A DNA stretch of 5,707 nucleotides from Candidatus Omnitrophota bacterium (GTDB lineage: Bacteria; Omnitrophota; Gorgyraeia; 2-02-FULL-51-18; JAGOUK01), in assembly GCA_018061225.1 (NCBI GenBank), contig JAGOUK010000095.1, positions 1 through 5,707 on the forward strand. Direction: 5' to 3'. This document shows positions 1 through 5,690 of the stretch, one piece after another; the stretch's first letter is position 1; the number at the start of each line of letters is the position of its first letter. The notes beneath the pieces are model-generated. The model was not told the origin of the DNA and made no database searches. It worked only from the letters and a program-made list of their open reading frames with translations. A program made the position numbers and the translations under genes.

Positions 1-2656
1 GAATATCACAGACAAACGAACGGTCAATTTTGAGGGTGCTGAGGGGAAAACGCTTGAGCGTGCTTAAGGAAGAATATCCGGTTCCAAAATCATCGATGGC
101 AATCCGAAGCCCCTGATCTCTGAGTTTCACCAAGGCAGAGGCGGTCTGCTCAATGTCATCCATGAGCGTTCCTTCGGTGAGTTCCAGCTCCACCAACGAC
201 GGATCCACACCCACATTCCGCACAATCGACGATATGGTCGCCGCCAGATCCGGACGCCTCAATTGTCTGGAAGAGAGATTCACCGCCATGCGCAGCGCCG
301 TGTACCCCATCAACTGCCATTCCTTAATCTGATTGCAGGCGGTTTCTAACACCCACGCCCCGATCGGAACGATTAGGCCCGCTTCTTCTGCCAGCGGCAC
401 AAATTCCGCCGGCGATACCAGACCAAATTCCGGATGATGCCATCGGAGAAGTGCTTCCATCCCGGTGATGCGACCCGTCACAAAATCAATCTGCGGCTGG
501 TAATGCAGGCGGAATTCGTCCCGCTCCAGCGCCCGCCGCAGACGATTCTCCAGCTTAAGTCGGAGCAGCGCCTTGTCATTCATCTGAGGAGAATAAAGCT
601 GATAGTTACCGCGTCCTTGCTCCTTGGCCCGGTTCATCGCGGTGTCGGCATTCTTCATAAGAGCATCGGCATCAAACCCATCGTTGGGATATAAGCTGAT
701 GCCGGTGCTGATCGACATGAACAACTCGTGTCCGTCGATGAAGAAGGGCGTCTTAAAGGCGTTGGATATTTTGTCGGCGATCTTGAGCGCGTGGGCGGGC
801 TTTTGAAGACTGGGAATCAGGATCGCGAACTCATCACCGCCGAGCCGTGTCACAGTGTCTGTTTCATAAAGAATATGCTTCAGCCGCCCGGCCGACATCT
901 GTATCAGCTTGTCCCCCACCGTGTGCCCCAAAGTGTCGTTGATCCGCTTGAAGTGATCCAGATCCAGAAAAAACACGCCGAGCACATCCCGCTCATGGTT
1001 GGCGGCGATCAGGGCCTGTCCGAGACGATCCAAGAAAAGCGTTCTATTGGGCAGGCCCGTCAAAAGATCATGATGCGAAATAAAATTAAGCCGTTCTTCA
1101 GCTTTGGCCTGATCGGAAATATCAAAGATCAACCCATCCAGCCAGATAGTCCCCGTCGCCCTGTCTTCGACCACCCGCCCCTGCTCCTGTATCCACCGAA
1201 TCTGTCCATCATGATGGCGGATCCGGTAAGTCACAAAAAACGGTCCGCGAGACTGCGTCGCATCGGCAAGCGCCTTTTCACGGACTCCCCGGTCATCGTG
1301 AAGCAACATGCGCGTAAAAGCCTCAAGATCACCGTTTATAAAGTAAGACCGCGGATATCCGCAGATTTTTTGTATCTGCTTGGACATAAAATCGACCTTC
1401 CACCCCGGACCCTGCTGATATTGATACCGGTAAACCGCGCCCGGAATATTCGCCACCAGCGTCCGGTAGCGCCGTTCCCGCGCGCGAAGCTCCAACATGG
1501 TCCGCTTCTTGATCGAAATATCGTTCACGAATCCCACGATCCCCGCGATACCGCCTCCCGGCGACAGAATCACCTGGGCCTCGTGTTCGACCGTGATCCA
1601 CTGACCGTCTTTGTGCTGAATTCGGTATTCCATCCTGGCCGCTTGTTCCGTTTCGCGAATCGAGCGCATCATGTGATAAAAAGATTCCCGGTCATCTTCG
1701 TGAATACGGTCGAGCCAGCGGGATAACTGCATCCCAAGATCCGCGGCCGTATATCCGAGGATCTGCTCAAGATTACCCCCGAAGGTCACTTCTTGTGTAT
1801 TGGGATTCCAGTCCAAAAGAAGCTGTCGACTCGCCTCGACCGCCGCCTGATACCTTAGCTGCCAAGCCTCTTTATCCGCCTCCGCATTACGCCGTTCCGT
1901 AATATCAATCGCGGAGCCCACAAACCCCCTAAACATACCGGTCGCGTCATACATCGGGGATCCGGTATCCAGGATCCATCGGTAGCTCCTATCGCGGGCC
2001 TTGATGCGGTATTCCAACCTGAAGCATTGACGCTTTTGCATGGATGACTCGGTGATGGATTGATACATCTCCACATCGTCCGCATGAATCTCGTCCTTGC
2101 GCCTTGCTCGTCGCTCCGTCTCAATATCATTGCCCCTAAAATCCAGCCAAGTCTTATTAAAAAATACATTCTGCCCCTCGCCATTGGTCTCCCAGATCAT
2201 CACGGGAGCCGAATCAGCTAGGTCACGAAAACGCTGATCGCTTTGCTGGGTCGAAAACACATCCTTATGACGGCGGATGACCTGCTGGATTCTGTCCCCC
2301 ACTGGACCAATCAAGTCAGATTCGAGCAAGTAATCCTCTGCCACGGATTGAAAAATCGTCTCAACTCGTGAGCGATCTGCTTCATCCGTCAAAATGATCA
2401 ACGGTAACGAGGGATCCTTTAGGCAAATATTTAGAAATGTCTGCACCGTGCCGCTTTGACCCAAACGGCCATCGGCAAGAATCACGTCAGGAATATGATG
2501 GATCATGAATTCGAGGGCAGCTTCGTAGCTATGAACGTGGGAAACTTGAAATCGGGGATTTTTAAGGCTTGAGAGACGCTTTTTTATAGTGGGTAGATAG
2601 GTAGAGCGGTCTTCAATGACGAGCAGGTGTAGCAGATCCGAACCCATTTGGATCAT
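1..2656 (-). CDS. Receiver-PAS-PAS-PAS-GGDEF-EAL cyclic-di-GMP signalling protein (3' end beyond window)
   Basis: Probable cytoplasmic enzyme that makes and/or degrades cyclic di-GMP; no membrane segment is seen. The frame is open for 885 codons up to the window edge. In order: a receiver-like domain (about 8-125; acidic E15/D16, phospho-acceptor D62, T90), three PAS domains (about 141-256, 265-385, 394-520), each ending in a YRI...DIS/DIT-type PAC segment, GGDEF (about 526-690; DLLTGLPNR at 530, FFLDLDHFK at 562, intact GGDEF at 606-610) and EAL (about 705 onward; E734 of MEALLRW, N793, E825/E828, D855/D856, K876). The visible catalytic residues of both output domains are intact, but the last EAL motifs lie outside. 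The inhibitory I-site is degenerate (YETD at 597-600 instead of RxxD), and the receiver's usual lysine is E112. The ATG at 2656 follows GGAGGG closely; an ATG at 2647 is a possible alternative start. Which activity dominates cannot be told. Confidence 0.95.
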   Translation of the reverse strand, partial: MIQMGSDLLHLLVIEDRSTYLPTIKKRLSSLKNPRFQVSHVHSYEAALEFMIHHIPDVILADGRLGQSGTVQTFLNICLKDPSLPLIILTDEADRSRVETIFQSVAEDYLLESDLIGPVGDRIQQVIRRHKDVFSTQQSDQRFRDLADSAPVMIWETNGEGQNVFFNKTWLDFRGNDIETERRARRKDEIHADDVEMYQSITESSMQKRQCFRLEYRIKARDRSYRWILDTGSPMYDATGMFRGFVGSAIDITERRNAEADKEAWQLRYQAAVEASRQLLLDWNPNTQEVTFGGNLEQILGYTAADLGMQLSRWLDRIHEDDRESFYHMMRSIRETEQAARMEYRIQHKDGQWITVEHEAQVILSPGGGIAGIVGFVNDISIKKRTMLELRARERRYRTLVANIPGAVYRYQYQQGPGWKVDFMSKQIQKICGYPRSYFINGDLEAFTRMLLHDDRGVREKALADATQSRGPFFVTYRIRHHDGQIRWIQEQGRVVEDRATGTIWLDGLIFDISDQAKAEERLNFISHHDLLTGLPNRTLFLDRLGQALIAANHERDVLGVFFLDLDHFKRINDTLGHTVGDKLIQMSAGRLKHILYETDTVTRLGGDEFAILIPSLQKPAHALKIADKISNAFKTPFFIDGHELFMSISTGISLYPNDGFDADALMKNADTAMNRAKEQGRGNYQLYSPQMNDKALLRLKLENRLRRALERDEFRLHYQPQIDFVTGRITGMEALLRWHHPEFGLVSPAEFVPLAEEAGLIVPIGAWVLETACNQIKEWQLMGYTALRMAVNLSSRQLRRPDLAATISSIVRNVGVDPSLVELELTEGTLMDDIEQTASALVKLRDQGLRIAIDDFGTGYSSLSTLKRFPLSTLKIDRSFVCDI

Positions 2657-2659
2657 CGT

Positions 2660-2665
2660 CCCTCC
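2660..2665 (-). promoter_or_regulatory. Shine-Dalgarno for the c-di-GMP gene
   Basis: On the minus strand GGAGGG lies 3 nt before the ATG at 2656 and 12 nt before the in-frame ATG at 2647. The first spacing is short and the second long, so the start is not fully settled; the proteins would differ by only three residues. Confidence 0.6.
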
Positions 2666-2694
2666 GAACTACTTTGGTGACGCGTTCCTAGAGG

Positions 2695-2721
2695 ATCATA
2701 GGCATTTTTAAAGAATACCAA
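2695..2721 (-). promoter_or_regulatory. Candidate promoter for the c-di-GMP gene
   Basis: Read on the minus strand, TTGGTA (2716-2721) and TATGAT (2695-2700) match the sigma-70 consensus at 4/6 and 5/6, with a short 15-bp spacer. Initiation near 2688 would give a leader of about 30 nt. A weaker alternative lies further upstream: TTGCAA (2759-2764), a 17-bp spacer and TAAACT (2736-2741), 4/6 each. Neither can be confirmed by eye. Confidence 0.3.
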
Positions 2722-2736
2722 GACCTTCTTTTATTA

Positions 2737-2753
2737 GTTTACATTCAGTAAAC
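2737..2753. promoter_or_regulatory. Perfect 6-bp dyad, possible operator
   Basis: GTTTAC and GTAAAC form an exact inverted repeat around a 5-nt centre. It overlaps the -10 and spacer of the weaker candidate promoter for the c-di-GMP gene, where a dimeric regulator could bind. A dyad this short in AT-rich DNA can arise by chance. Confidence 0.25.
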
Positions 2754-2881
2754 AGAATTTGCAATATAAACATAATAATAAACTAGGATTAGTACTCGAT
2801 TGCCGATGTGGACGCTCCAACCGTACCACCCCCTACCACTCTCAAGTTTAATGATGGCGGGCGCCAAATCAAGGGGGGAAT

Positions 2882-2907
2882 AAAAAAAGCCGCCTTTCGG
2901 CGGCTTT
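2882..2907 (-). terminator. Rho-independent terminator of the RRM gene
   Basis: GCCGCC (2889-2894) and GGCGGC (2899-2904) form a 6-bp GC stem around a 4-nt loop, extended by three A-T pairs on the outside. Read on the minus strand the stem is followed by seven T residues (2882-2888), the standard intrinsic-terminator form. It lies about 55 nt past the RRM stop codon. On the plus strand only three T residues follow, so termination that way would be weak. Confidence 0.88.
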
Positions 2908-2913
2908 AGTCGT

Positions 2914-2937
2914 GACCCCCCTCGTGAGAGGAGGGTC
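2914..2937. repeat. Second hairpin between the RRM stop and its terminator
   Basis: A 10-nt inverted repeat (2914-2923 and 2928-2937) with 9 of 10 positions complementary and a 4-nt loop. No T-run follows on either strand, so it is not a terminator by itself. In the RRM mRNA it would form a 3'-UTR stem just before the terminator, possibly protecting the 3' end; that role is inference. Confidence 0.6.
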
Positions 2938-2959
2938 AACTATTTGGCTCTTTACCTGC

Positions 2960-3253
2960 TTACCAGGAACGTCCGCCGCCGTACGATCCGCCGCCACCAC
3001 CGCGATTTTCGGTCTTGGGGCGAGCTTCGTTGACGTTGAGCTTGCGGCCCATAACGTCGGCACCGTTGAGCTTGGCAATGGCAGCCTGGGCTTCAGCGGC
3101 GTTCGGCATTTCGACAAACCCGAATCCCTTGGAGCGGCCGGTCTGCATGTCTTTGACCACCTGGGCCGTGTCCACTTTGCCGCAAGAGGCAAATGCCTCG
3201 CGGAGAGAGTCGTCGGTCATGTCGTATGAGAGATTTCCTGCGTACAGCTTCAT
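2960..3253 (-). CDS. Small glycine-tailed RRM RNA-binding protein
   Basis: A 97-residue single-RRM protein of the bacterial Rbp type, expected to bind single-stranded RNA in the cytoplasm. RNP2 is LYAGNL (residues 3-8) and RNP1 is KGFGFVEM (42-49), keeping the aromatic residues that stack on RNA (Y4, F44, F46). The RRM fills about residues 1-75. After a short charged linker comes a glycine-rich tail (about 85-97, ending SYGGGRSW), as in cyanobacterial cold-induced Rbp proteins. An ATG six bases upstream (3259) is also in frame, but AAGGA lies only 2 nt before it and 8 nt before 3253, and MKLY is the usual family N-terminus, so 3253 is preferred. The gene stands alone, diverges from the transporter gene and ends at a strong terminator. 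A cold or stress role is known for relatives but not shown here. Confidence 0.95.
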   Translation of the reverse strand: MKLYAGNLSYDMTDDSLREAFASCGKVDTAQVVKDMQTGRSKGFGFVEMPNAAEAQAAIAKLNGADVMGRKLNVNEARPKTENRGGGGGSYGGGRSW

Positions 3254-3383
3254 TTTCATTTTCCTTGTTCTTGATCCAGATCAGATCGTTATCCCATCCG
3301 GACGGTCACATTGACGCGGTCGGACGGTTTGTAAAAATTGGGTGAGAGAGGCAACGCCGCTAACAAACTCAATTCCACCGTGC

Positions 3384-3389
3384 TATTAT
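3384..3389 (+). promoter_or_regulatory. Candidate extended -10 for the transporter gene
   Basis: TATTAT is preceded by TGC, giving an extended -10 (TGN-TATTAT, 5/6 to consensus). The best -35 is CTAACA at 3360-3365 with an 18-bp spacer (4/6). Initiation near 3396 would leave a leader of about 42 nt, too short for a yybP-ykoY manganese riboswitch, the element that often controls this family. Confidence 0.4.
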
Positions 3390-3390
3390 A
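3385..3390 (-). promoter_or_regulatory. Candidate -10 for the RRM gene
   Basis: Read on the minus strand this is a perfect TATAAT, but no good -35 is found at 16-18 bp. Initiation near 3378 would give the RRM mRNA a leader of about 125 nt, reminiscent of cold-shock mRNAs. It overlaps the plus-strand -10 almost completely. Confidence 0.35.
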
Positions 3391-3437
3391 GCCCAAAGTC
3401 GCCCCAAAACACCGTTTCTTAAAAAAATAAACTTTTT

Positions 3438-4016
3438 ATGCCACACCCCATCCTCAGCTCCTTTTTCCTGGTCGCCGTCAGCGAAATGGGCGACAAGACA
3501 CAGCTCCTGGCCTTTTCACTCGCCGTACGGTTTAAAAAGCCGTGGGCGGTGATGGCTGGGATCCTCACCGCCACTCTTCTCAATCACGCTTTGGCCTCCT
3601 GGTCAGGCGAATGGATCTCCCGCGCCGTCCGGCCGGAGCTCTTAGCCTGGATGCTGGGAGTTTCCTTTATCGGGTTTGGGATTTGGACGCTTTTTCCGGA
3701 TAAATTGGAGAATACGGAACACAAACACCGACTTGGCCCCTATCTCACCACCTGTTTACTGTTCTTCTTGGCGGAAATGGGAGATAAGACGCAGTTGGCC
3801 ACCATCGCCCTGGGAGCGCGATTCGGCTCCGCCATCGCCGTCACGATAGGCACCACGCTCGGCATGATGCTCACCGATGGCCTGGCGGTTTTTTTGGGAG
3901 AAAAAATGTCAGGGAGCGTGCCTATGAACTGGGTGCGAAGGGGGGCCGCGGCGCTTTTCTTCTTATTTGGCGCGCTGTCTATCGTTCGGGCGCTGAATCC
4001 GAGCTGGGGCGGCTAA
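3438..4016 (+). CDS. UPF0016 (TMEM165/GDT1-type) cation transporter, probable Mn2+/Ca2+ exporter
   Basis: A 192-residue inner-membrane protein of the UPF0016 family, whose characterised members (MneA, Mnx, GDT1, TMEM165) move Mn2+ and/or Ca2+ out of the cytoplasm. It has two homologous halves, each with the signature E-x-G-D-K-T: EMGDKTQLLAF at residues 16-26 and EMGDKTQLATIAL starting at 113. Hydrophobic stretches fit about three helices per half, joined by a short charged loop (about 87-100). The signature acidic residues E16, D19, E113 and D116 are all present, so it should be functional. Length is typical for bacterial members. No Shine-Dalgarno is visible before the ATG; the leader there is almost pure A/T. 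The last 38 bp overlap the 3' end of the convergent repeat-protein gene. The exact ion cannot be assigned from sequence. Confidence 0.95.
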   Translation: MPHPILSSFFLVAVSEMGDKTQLLAFSLAVRFKKPWAVMAGILTATLLNHALASWSGEWISRAVRPELLAWMLGVSFIGFGIWTLFPDKLENTEHKHRLGPYLTTCLLFFLAEMGDKTQLATIALGARFGSAIAVTIGTTLGMMLTDGLAVFLGEKMSGSVPMNWVRRGAAALFFLFGALSIVRALNPSWGG

Positions 4017-5292
4017 ATAGCGCTTTGAGAATCAGCCTGTAAATATTTTCTTCAGTCGCGGAAGCGATTTGGCGGCCCTCCCGGTCATACTCCCTCCGCG
4101 ATATCCTCCGCCCCTCCCAATAAGTGTCCCTATACCGTATCCCTTCGAAGACACCATCGTAATATTCTTCCCAAATGCCATGCGGGATGCCGTATTTGTG
4201 CTTCTGCAGGGATTGAATCCACCCGCCTGGGTAGGTTTGAGAGGAGGTGTCCGGCTTTCCCCATCCGTACTTTTGATCCAGACCAAAGAGCATGGCCAAT
4301 TTCCAATCGCGATAGGATTGGCGGAATAGGACGCGGCCGGCAGGATCGAACATTTTGCGGGACCGCAGCTCCCCCGCTTGGTACCGGTCTTCAAACTCTA
4401 ACGTCCCATCTTTGCGGTAAAGGCGGGCCAGCCCTTCTTCCAGGTTGGCTTTGTAGGGGATTTCAGATTTGAGCTCCCCGGATTCATAGAATCTTTTTTC
4501 GACTCCCGAGCCTTCCGTAAAAAGCGCCTCCGAAAGCTTGGCCCCGCTTCTATAGAATTCCGCGGAGGGCCCGTCCCAAAGTCCGTGCTGGTAGTTCACC
4601 CGAGCCTTCACGGCTCCGTCATCGTAGTAGCCGGCCGCGAGTCCGTGCATCTCTCCCTTGAGAAACGGCACCTTCCATTCAAGCCGCCCGTTCTCACCGT
4701 AGAGATTACTCTCACCCGTCAGAAGCCCCGCTTCATAACAACATGCCTCCGACATTAGCTCTCCGTTTTCGAAGTATGCTGTTTTGGTGCCGGTGATACG
4801 GTCATTCTCAAAAGTCTCTATGAGTTTGACCTTGCCGTTCTCATAATACTGCCTGGCTTCACCGCTCAGCGCGTCCTCAAAAAAACCCGCCTCATCCTTA
4901 AGGGTGCCGTTAGGATAAAAGCTCTTTCTCGGTCCATGATGCATCCCGCCCAGGACGTATGATTCTCCAATCATCGATCCGTCTGACCTAAACGTCCGAA
5001 GCGCCCCGGCGGGCTTCCCGTCCTTATACTCACAGGTCTGCGCCAAAGTCCCATCCGCCGCATAAAACCGCGATTCCCCGTTCATCAGCCCGCCCACATA
5101 CCTCAACTCTGCCTTCAAAGTCTGATCCGGATAAAATTCCTTTTCGATGACTTCCTTCCGCAAACTCGATTCCGCCGCCGCATCCACCCCCACCAACATC
5201 CCCGCCACCAAAACCACCCCCAAAACCCATCGCCCCCGCCGCACACGACAAAACTGCGGCGCAGGCTCTGCGCAACGCCGCCACACGGTCAT
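3979..5292 (-). CDS. Exported YwqK/MORN_2-type repeat protein
   Basis: A 437-residue protein with a signal peptide: arginine-rich start, hydrophobic core WVLGVVLVAGMLVGV (22-36) and likely cleavage after A40 in DAAA-ES. From about residue 53 to 325 come roughly twelve tandem units of 22-25 residues with the core F/Y-Y-x-x-G-x-L-x-x-E (near 53, 76, 101, 125, 149, 173, 197, 222, 246, 268, 291 and 315). These match MORN_2 repeats annotated as 'YwqK family antitoxin', which form elongated beta-sheet surfaces. The C-terminal 110 residues are Trp/Tyr-rich with two degenerate units. The frame stays open upstream to 5694, but only through repeats and an antisense reading of the tRNA; the ATG at 5292 places the signal peptide correctly, though it lacks a clear Shine-Dalgarno. 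Role unknown; no toxin gene is adjacent and export argues against a classical antitoxin. Confidence 0.88.
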   Translation of the reverse strand: MTVWRRCAEPAPQFCRVRRGRWVLGVVLVAGMLVGVDAAAESSLRKEVIEKEFYPDQTLKAELRYVGGLMNGESRFYAADGTLAQTCEYKDGKPAGALRTFRSDGSMIGESYVLGGMHHGPRKSFYPNGTLKDEAGFFEDALSGEARQYYENGKVKLIETFENDRITGTKTAYFENGELMSEACCYEAGLLTGESNLYGENGRLEWKVPFLKGEMHGLAAGYYDDGAVKARVNYQHGLWDGPSAEFYRSGAKLSEALFTEGSGVEKRFYESGELKSEIPYKANLEEGLARLYRKDGTLEFEDRYQAGELRSRKMFDPAGRVLFRQSYRDWKLAMLFGLDQKYGWGKPDTSSQTYPGGWIQSLQKHKYGIPHGIWEEYYDGVFEGIRYRDTYWEGRRISRREYDREGRQIASATEENIYRLILKALFSRPSSDSAPER

Positions 5293-5334
5293 TGAGTTAA
5301 GGGTTTGCTTGAGCTGTGTAACAAAATTTTTGGT

Positions 5335-5436
5335 AGCAAGGAACAACGAAGCAAAGGAAGTATGATCGGCCATATTTTGTTCAGAAACATGCCAGATGCG
5401 AGGCGCGACGCGCGACGCGGACTCTTTGTGTCCGCG
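5335..5436. repeat. 102-bp tandem repeat, copy 1
   Basis: First of two adjacent units 99/102 identical to each other (differences at 5343, 5362 and 5427). In order on the plus strand: a stretch with the AGCAA word, an AT-rich block (5370-5393), GCGCGAC repeated twice, and a 7-bp stem CGCGGAC/GTCCGCG with a 7-nt loop (5416-5436). It ends about 40 bp before the start codon of the exported repeat protein, so that gene's 5' leader or promoter must be in or near it. Confidence 0.97.
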
Positions 5437-5538
5437 AGCAAGGAGCAACGAAGCAAAGGAAGTCTGATCGGCCATATTTTGTTCAGAAACATGCCAGATG
5501 CGAGGCGCGACGCGCGACGCGGACTCTTCGTGTCCGCG
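5437..5538. repeat. 102-bp tandem repeat, copy 2
   Basis: Directly abuts copy 1 with no spacer. It starts with AGCAA three times within 22 bp and ends with the same 7-bp hairpin (5518-5538); the loop base at 5529 is C instead of T. The unit length is a multiple of three, so frames stay open across copies, but nothing suggests it is coding. Confidence 0.97.
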
Positions 5539-5584
5539 AGCAAGGAGCAACGAAGCAGATGGCGTGTTTCTGGACAAAATATGG
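5472..5584. repeat. Long inverted repeat spanning copy 2 and the tRNA 3' end
   Basis: The 24-bp block at 5472-5495 is repeated in inverted orientation at 5561-5584 with 22 of 24 positions matching; 65 bp lie between, including the small CGCGGAC hairpin. The same left arm occurs in copy 1 (5370-5393). As plus-strand RNA both mismatches become G-U pairs, so the stem would be continuous; as minus-strand RNA they are C-A mismatches. The outer end of the right arm is the CCA tail of the tRNA gene. Confidence 0.88.
5539..5557. repeat. Partial third copy (19 bp)
   Basis: The first 19 bases of the unit recur exactly as in copy 2, then the sequence switches to the inverted arm next to the tRNA. The abrupt switch marks a junction between the tandem array and the tRNA flank. 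Confidence 0.9.
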
Positions 5585-5658
5585 TGCGCCCGACTGGGAT
5601 CGAACCAGTAACCTTCAGCTTCGGAGGCTGACGCTCTATCCAATTGAGCTACGGGCGC
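5582..5658 (-). tRNA. tRNA-Arg (anticodon CCG)
   Basis: Full cloverleaf on the minus strand. The acceptor stem GCGCCCG/CGGGCGC has seven perfect pairs (5652-5658 with 5586-5592). The D arm is GCTC/GAGC, the anticodon stem TCAGC/GCTGA encloses loop CTCCGAA with anticodon CCG at 5622-5624, the variable loop is 5 nt, and the T arm carries TTCGATC between ACTGG and CCAGT. The discriminator base is A and the CCA tail is encoded (5582-5584). It decodes the arginine codon CGG. Nothing suggests decay. The CCA end coincides with the tip of the inverted repeat described separately. Confidence 0.97.
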
Positions 5659-5684
5659 GTTGATGTGCTTTGGAAGGAGGGCGT

Positions 5685-5690
5685 ATTTTA
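5685..5690 (-). promoter_or_regulatory. Candidate -10 for tRNA-Arg
   Basis: TAAAAT on the minus strand (5/6 to TATAAT) lies 26 bp before the tRNA, which would give a short 5' leader to be removed by RNase P. The matching -35 would lie past the window edge and cannot be checked. Confidence 0.35.

Larger units (their letters stand above)
2657..2959. other. Intergenic region between the c-di-GMP gene and the RRM gene
   Basis: About 300 bp without a credible gene. The part near 2656 is AT-rich and holds the candidate promoter and dyad for the c-di-GMP gene. The middle (about 2766-2880) has a C-rich stretch with a repeated TACCAC word near 2824 and 2834, but no further structure that I can support. 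The part near 2960 holds two hairpins, one a clear terminator for the RRM gene. The short open frames here read through the terminator and have no family resemblance. Confidence 0.7.

Noticed and set aside
728..1726. Long plus-strand open frame (332 codons)
   Set aside because: It lies antisense to the PAS and GGDEF region of the minus-strand gene, whose motifs are unmistakable; the plus-strand product has no family resemblance.
2745..2939. Small minus-strand frame (64 codons) between the c-di-GMP and RRM genes
   Set aside because: It reads through both hairpins of the RRM gene's 3' region, so the terminator would be inside it; no ribosome binding site or recognisable product.
2912..3229. 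Open frames on the plus strand across the RRM gene
   Set aside because: Shadows of a gene with intact RNP1 and RNP2 motifs on the minus strand.
3260..3437. yybP-ykoY manganese riboswitch upstream of the UPF0016 gene
   Set aside because: The leader implied by the candidate promoter is about 42 nt and no conserved riboswitch core was recognised.
5516..5540. Rho-independent terminator for the tRNA transcript
   Set aside because: The CGCGGAC/GTCCGCG stem is followed by GC-rich sequence on the minus strand, with no T-run.
5335..5557. CRISPR array
   Set aside because: The units abut directly with no unique spacers, and each is 102 bp with its own hairpin, unlike CRISPR repeats.
5305..5631. Plus-strand frame encoding a 34-residue repeat
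   Set aside because: It translates the 102-bp DNA repeat and then part of the tRNA antisense; periodicity comes from the DNA, and both neighbouring frames stay open the same way.
5674..5680. GGAGGG-like Shine-Dalgarno on the plus strand near the right edge
   Set aside because: No start codon follows at suitable distance inside the window, and the site sits in the leader of the minus-strand tRNA.
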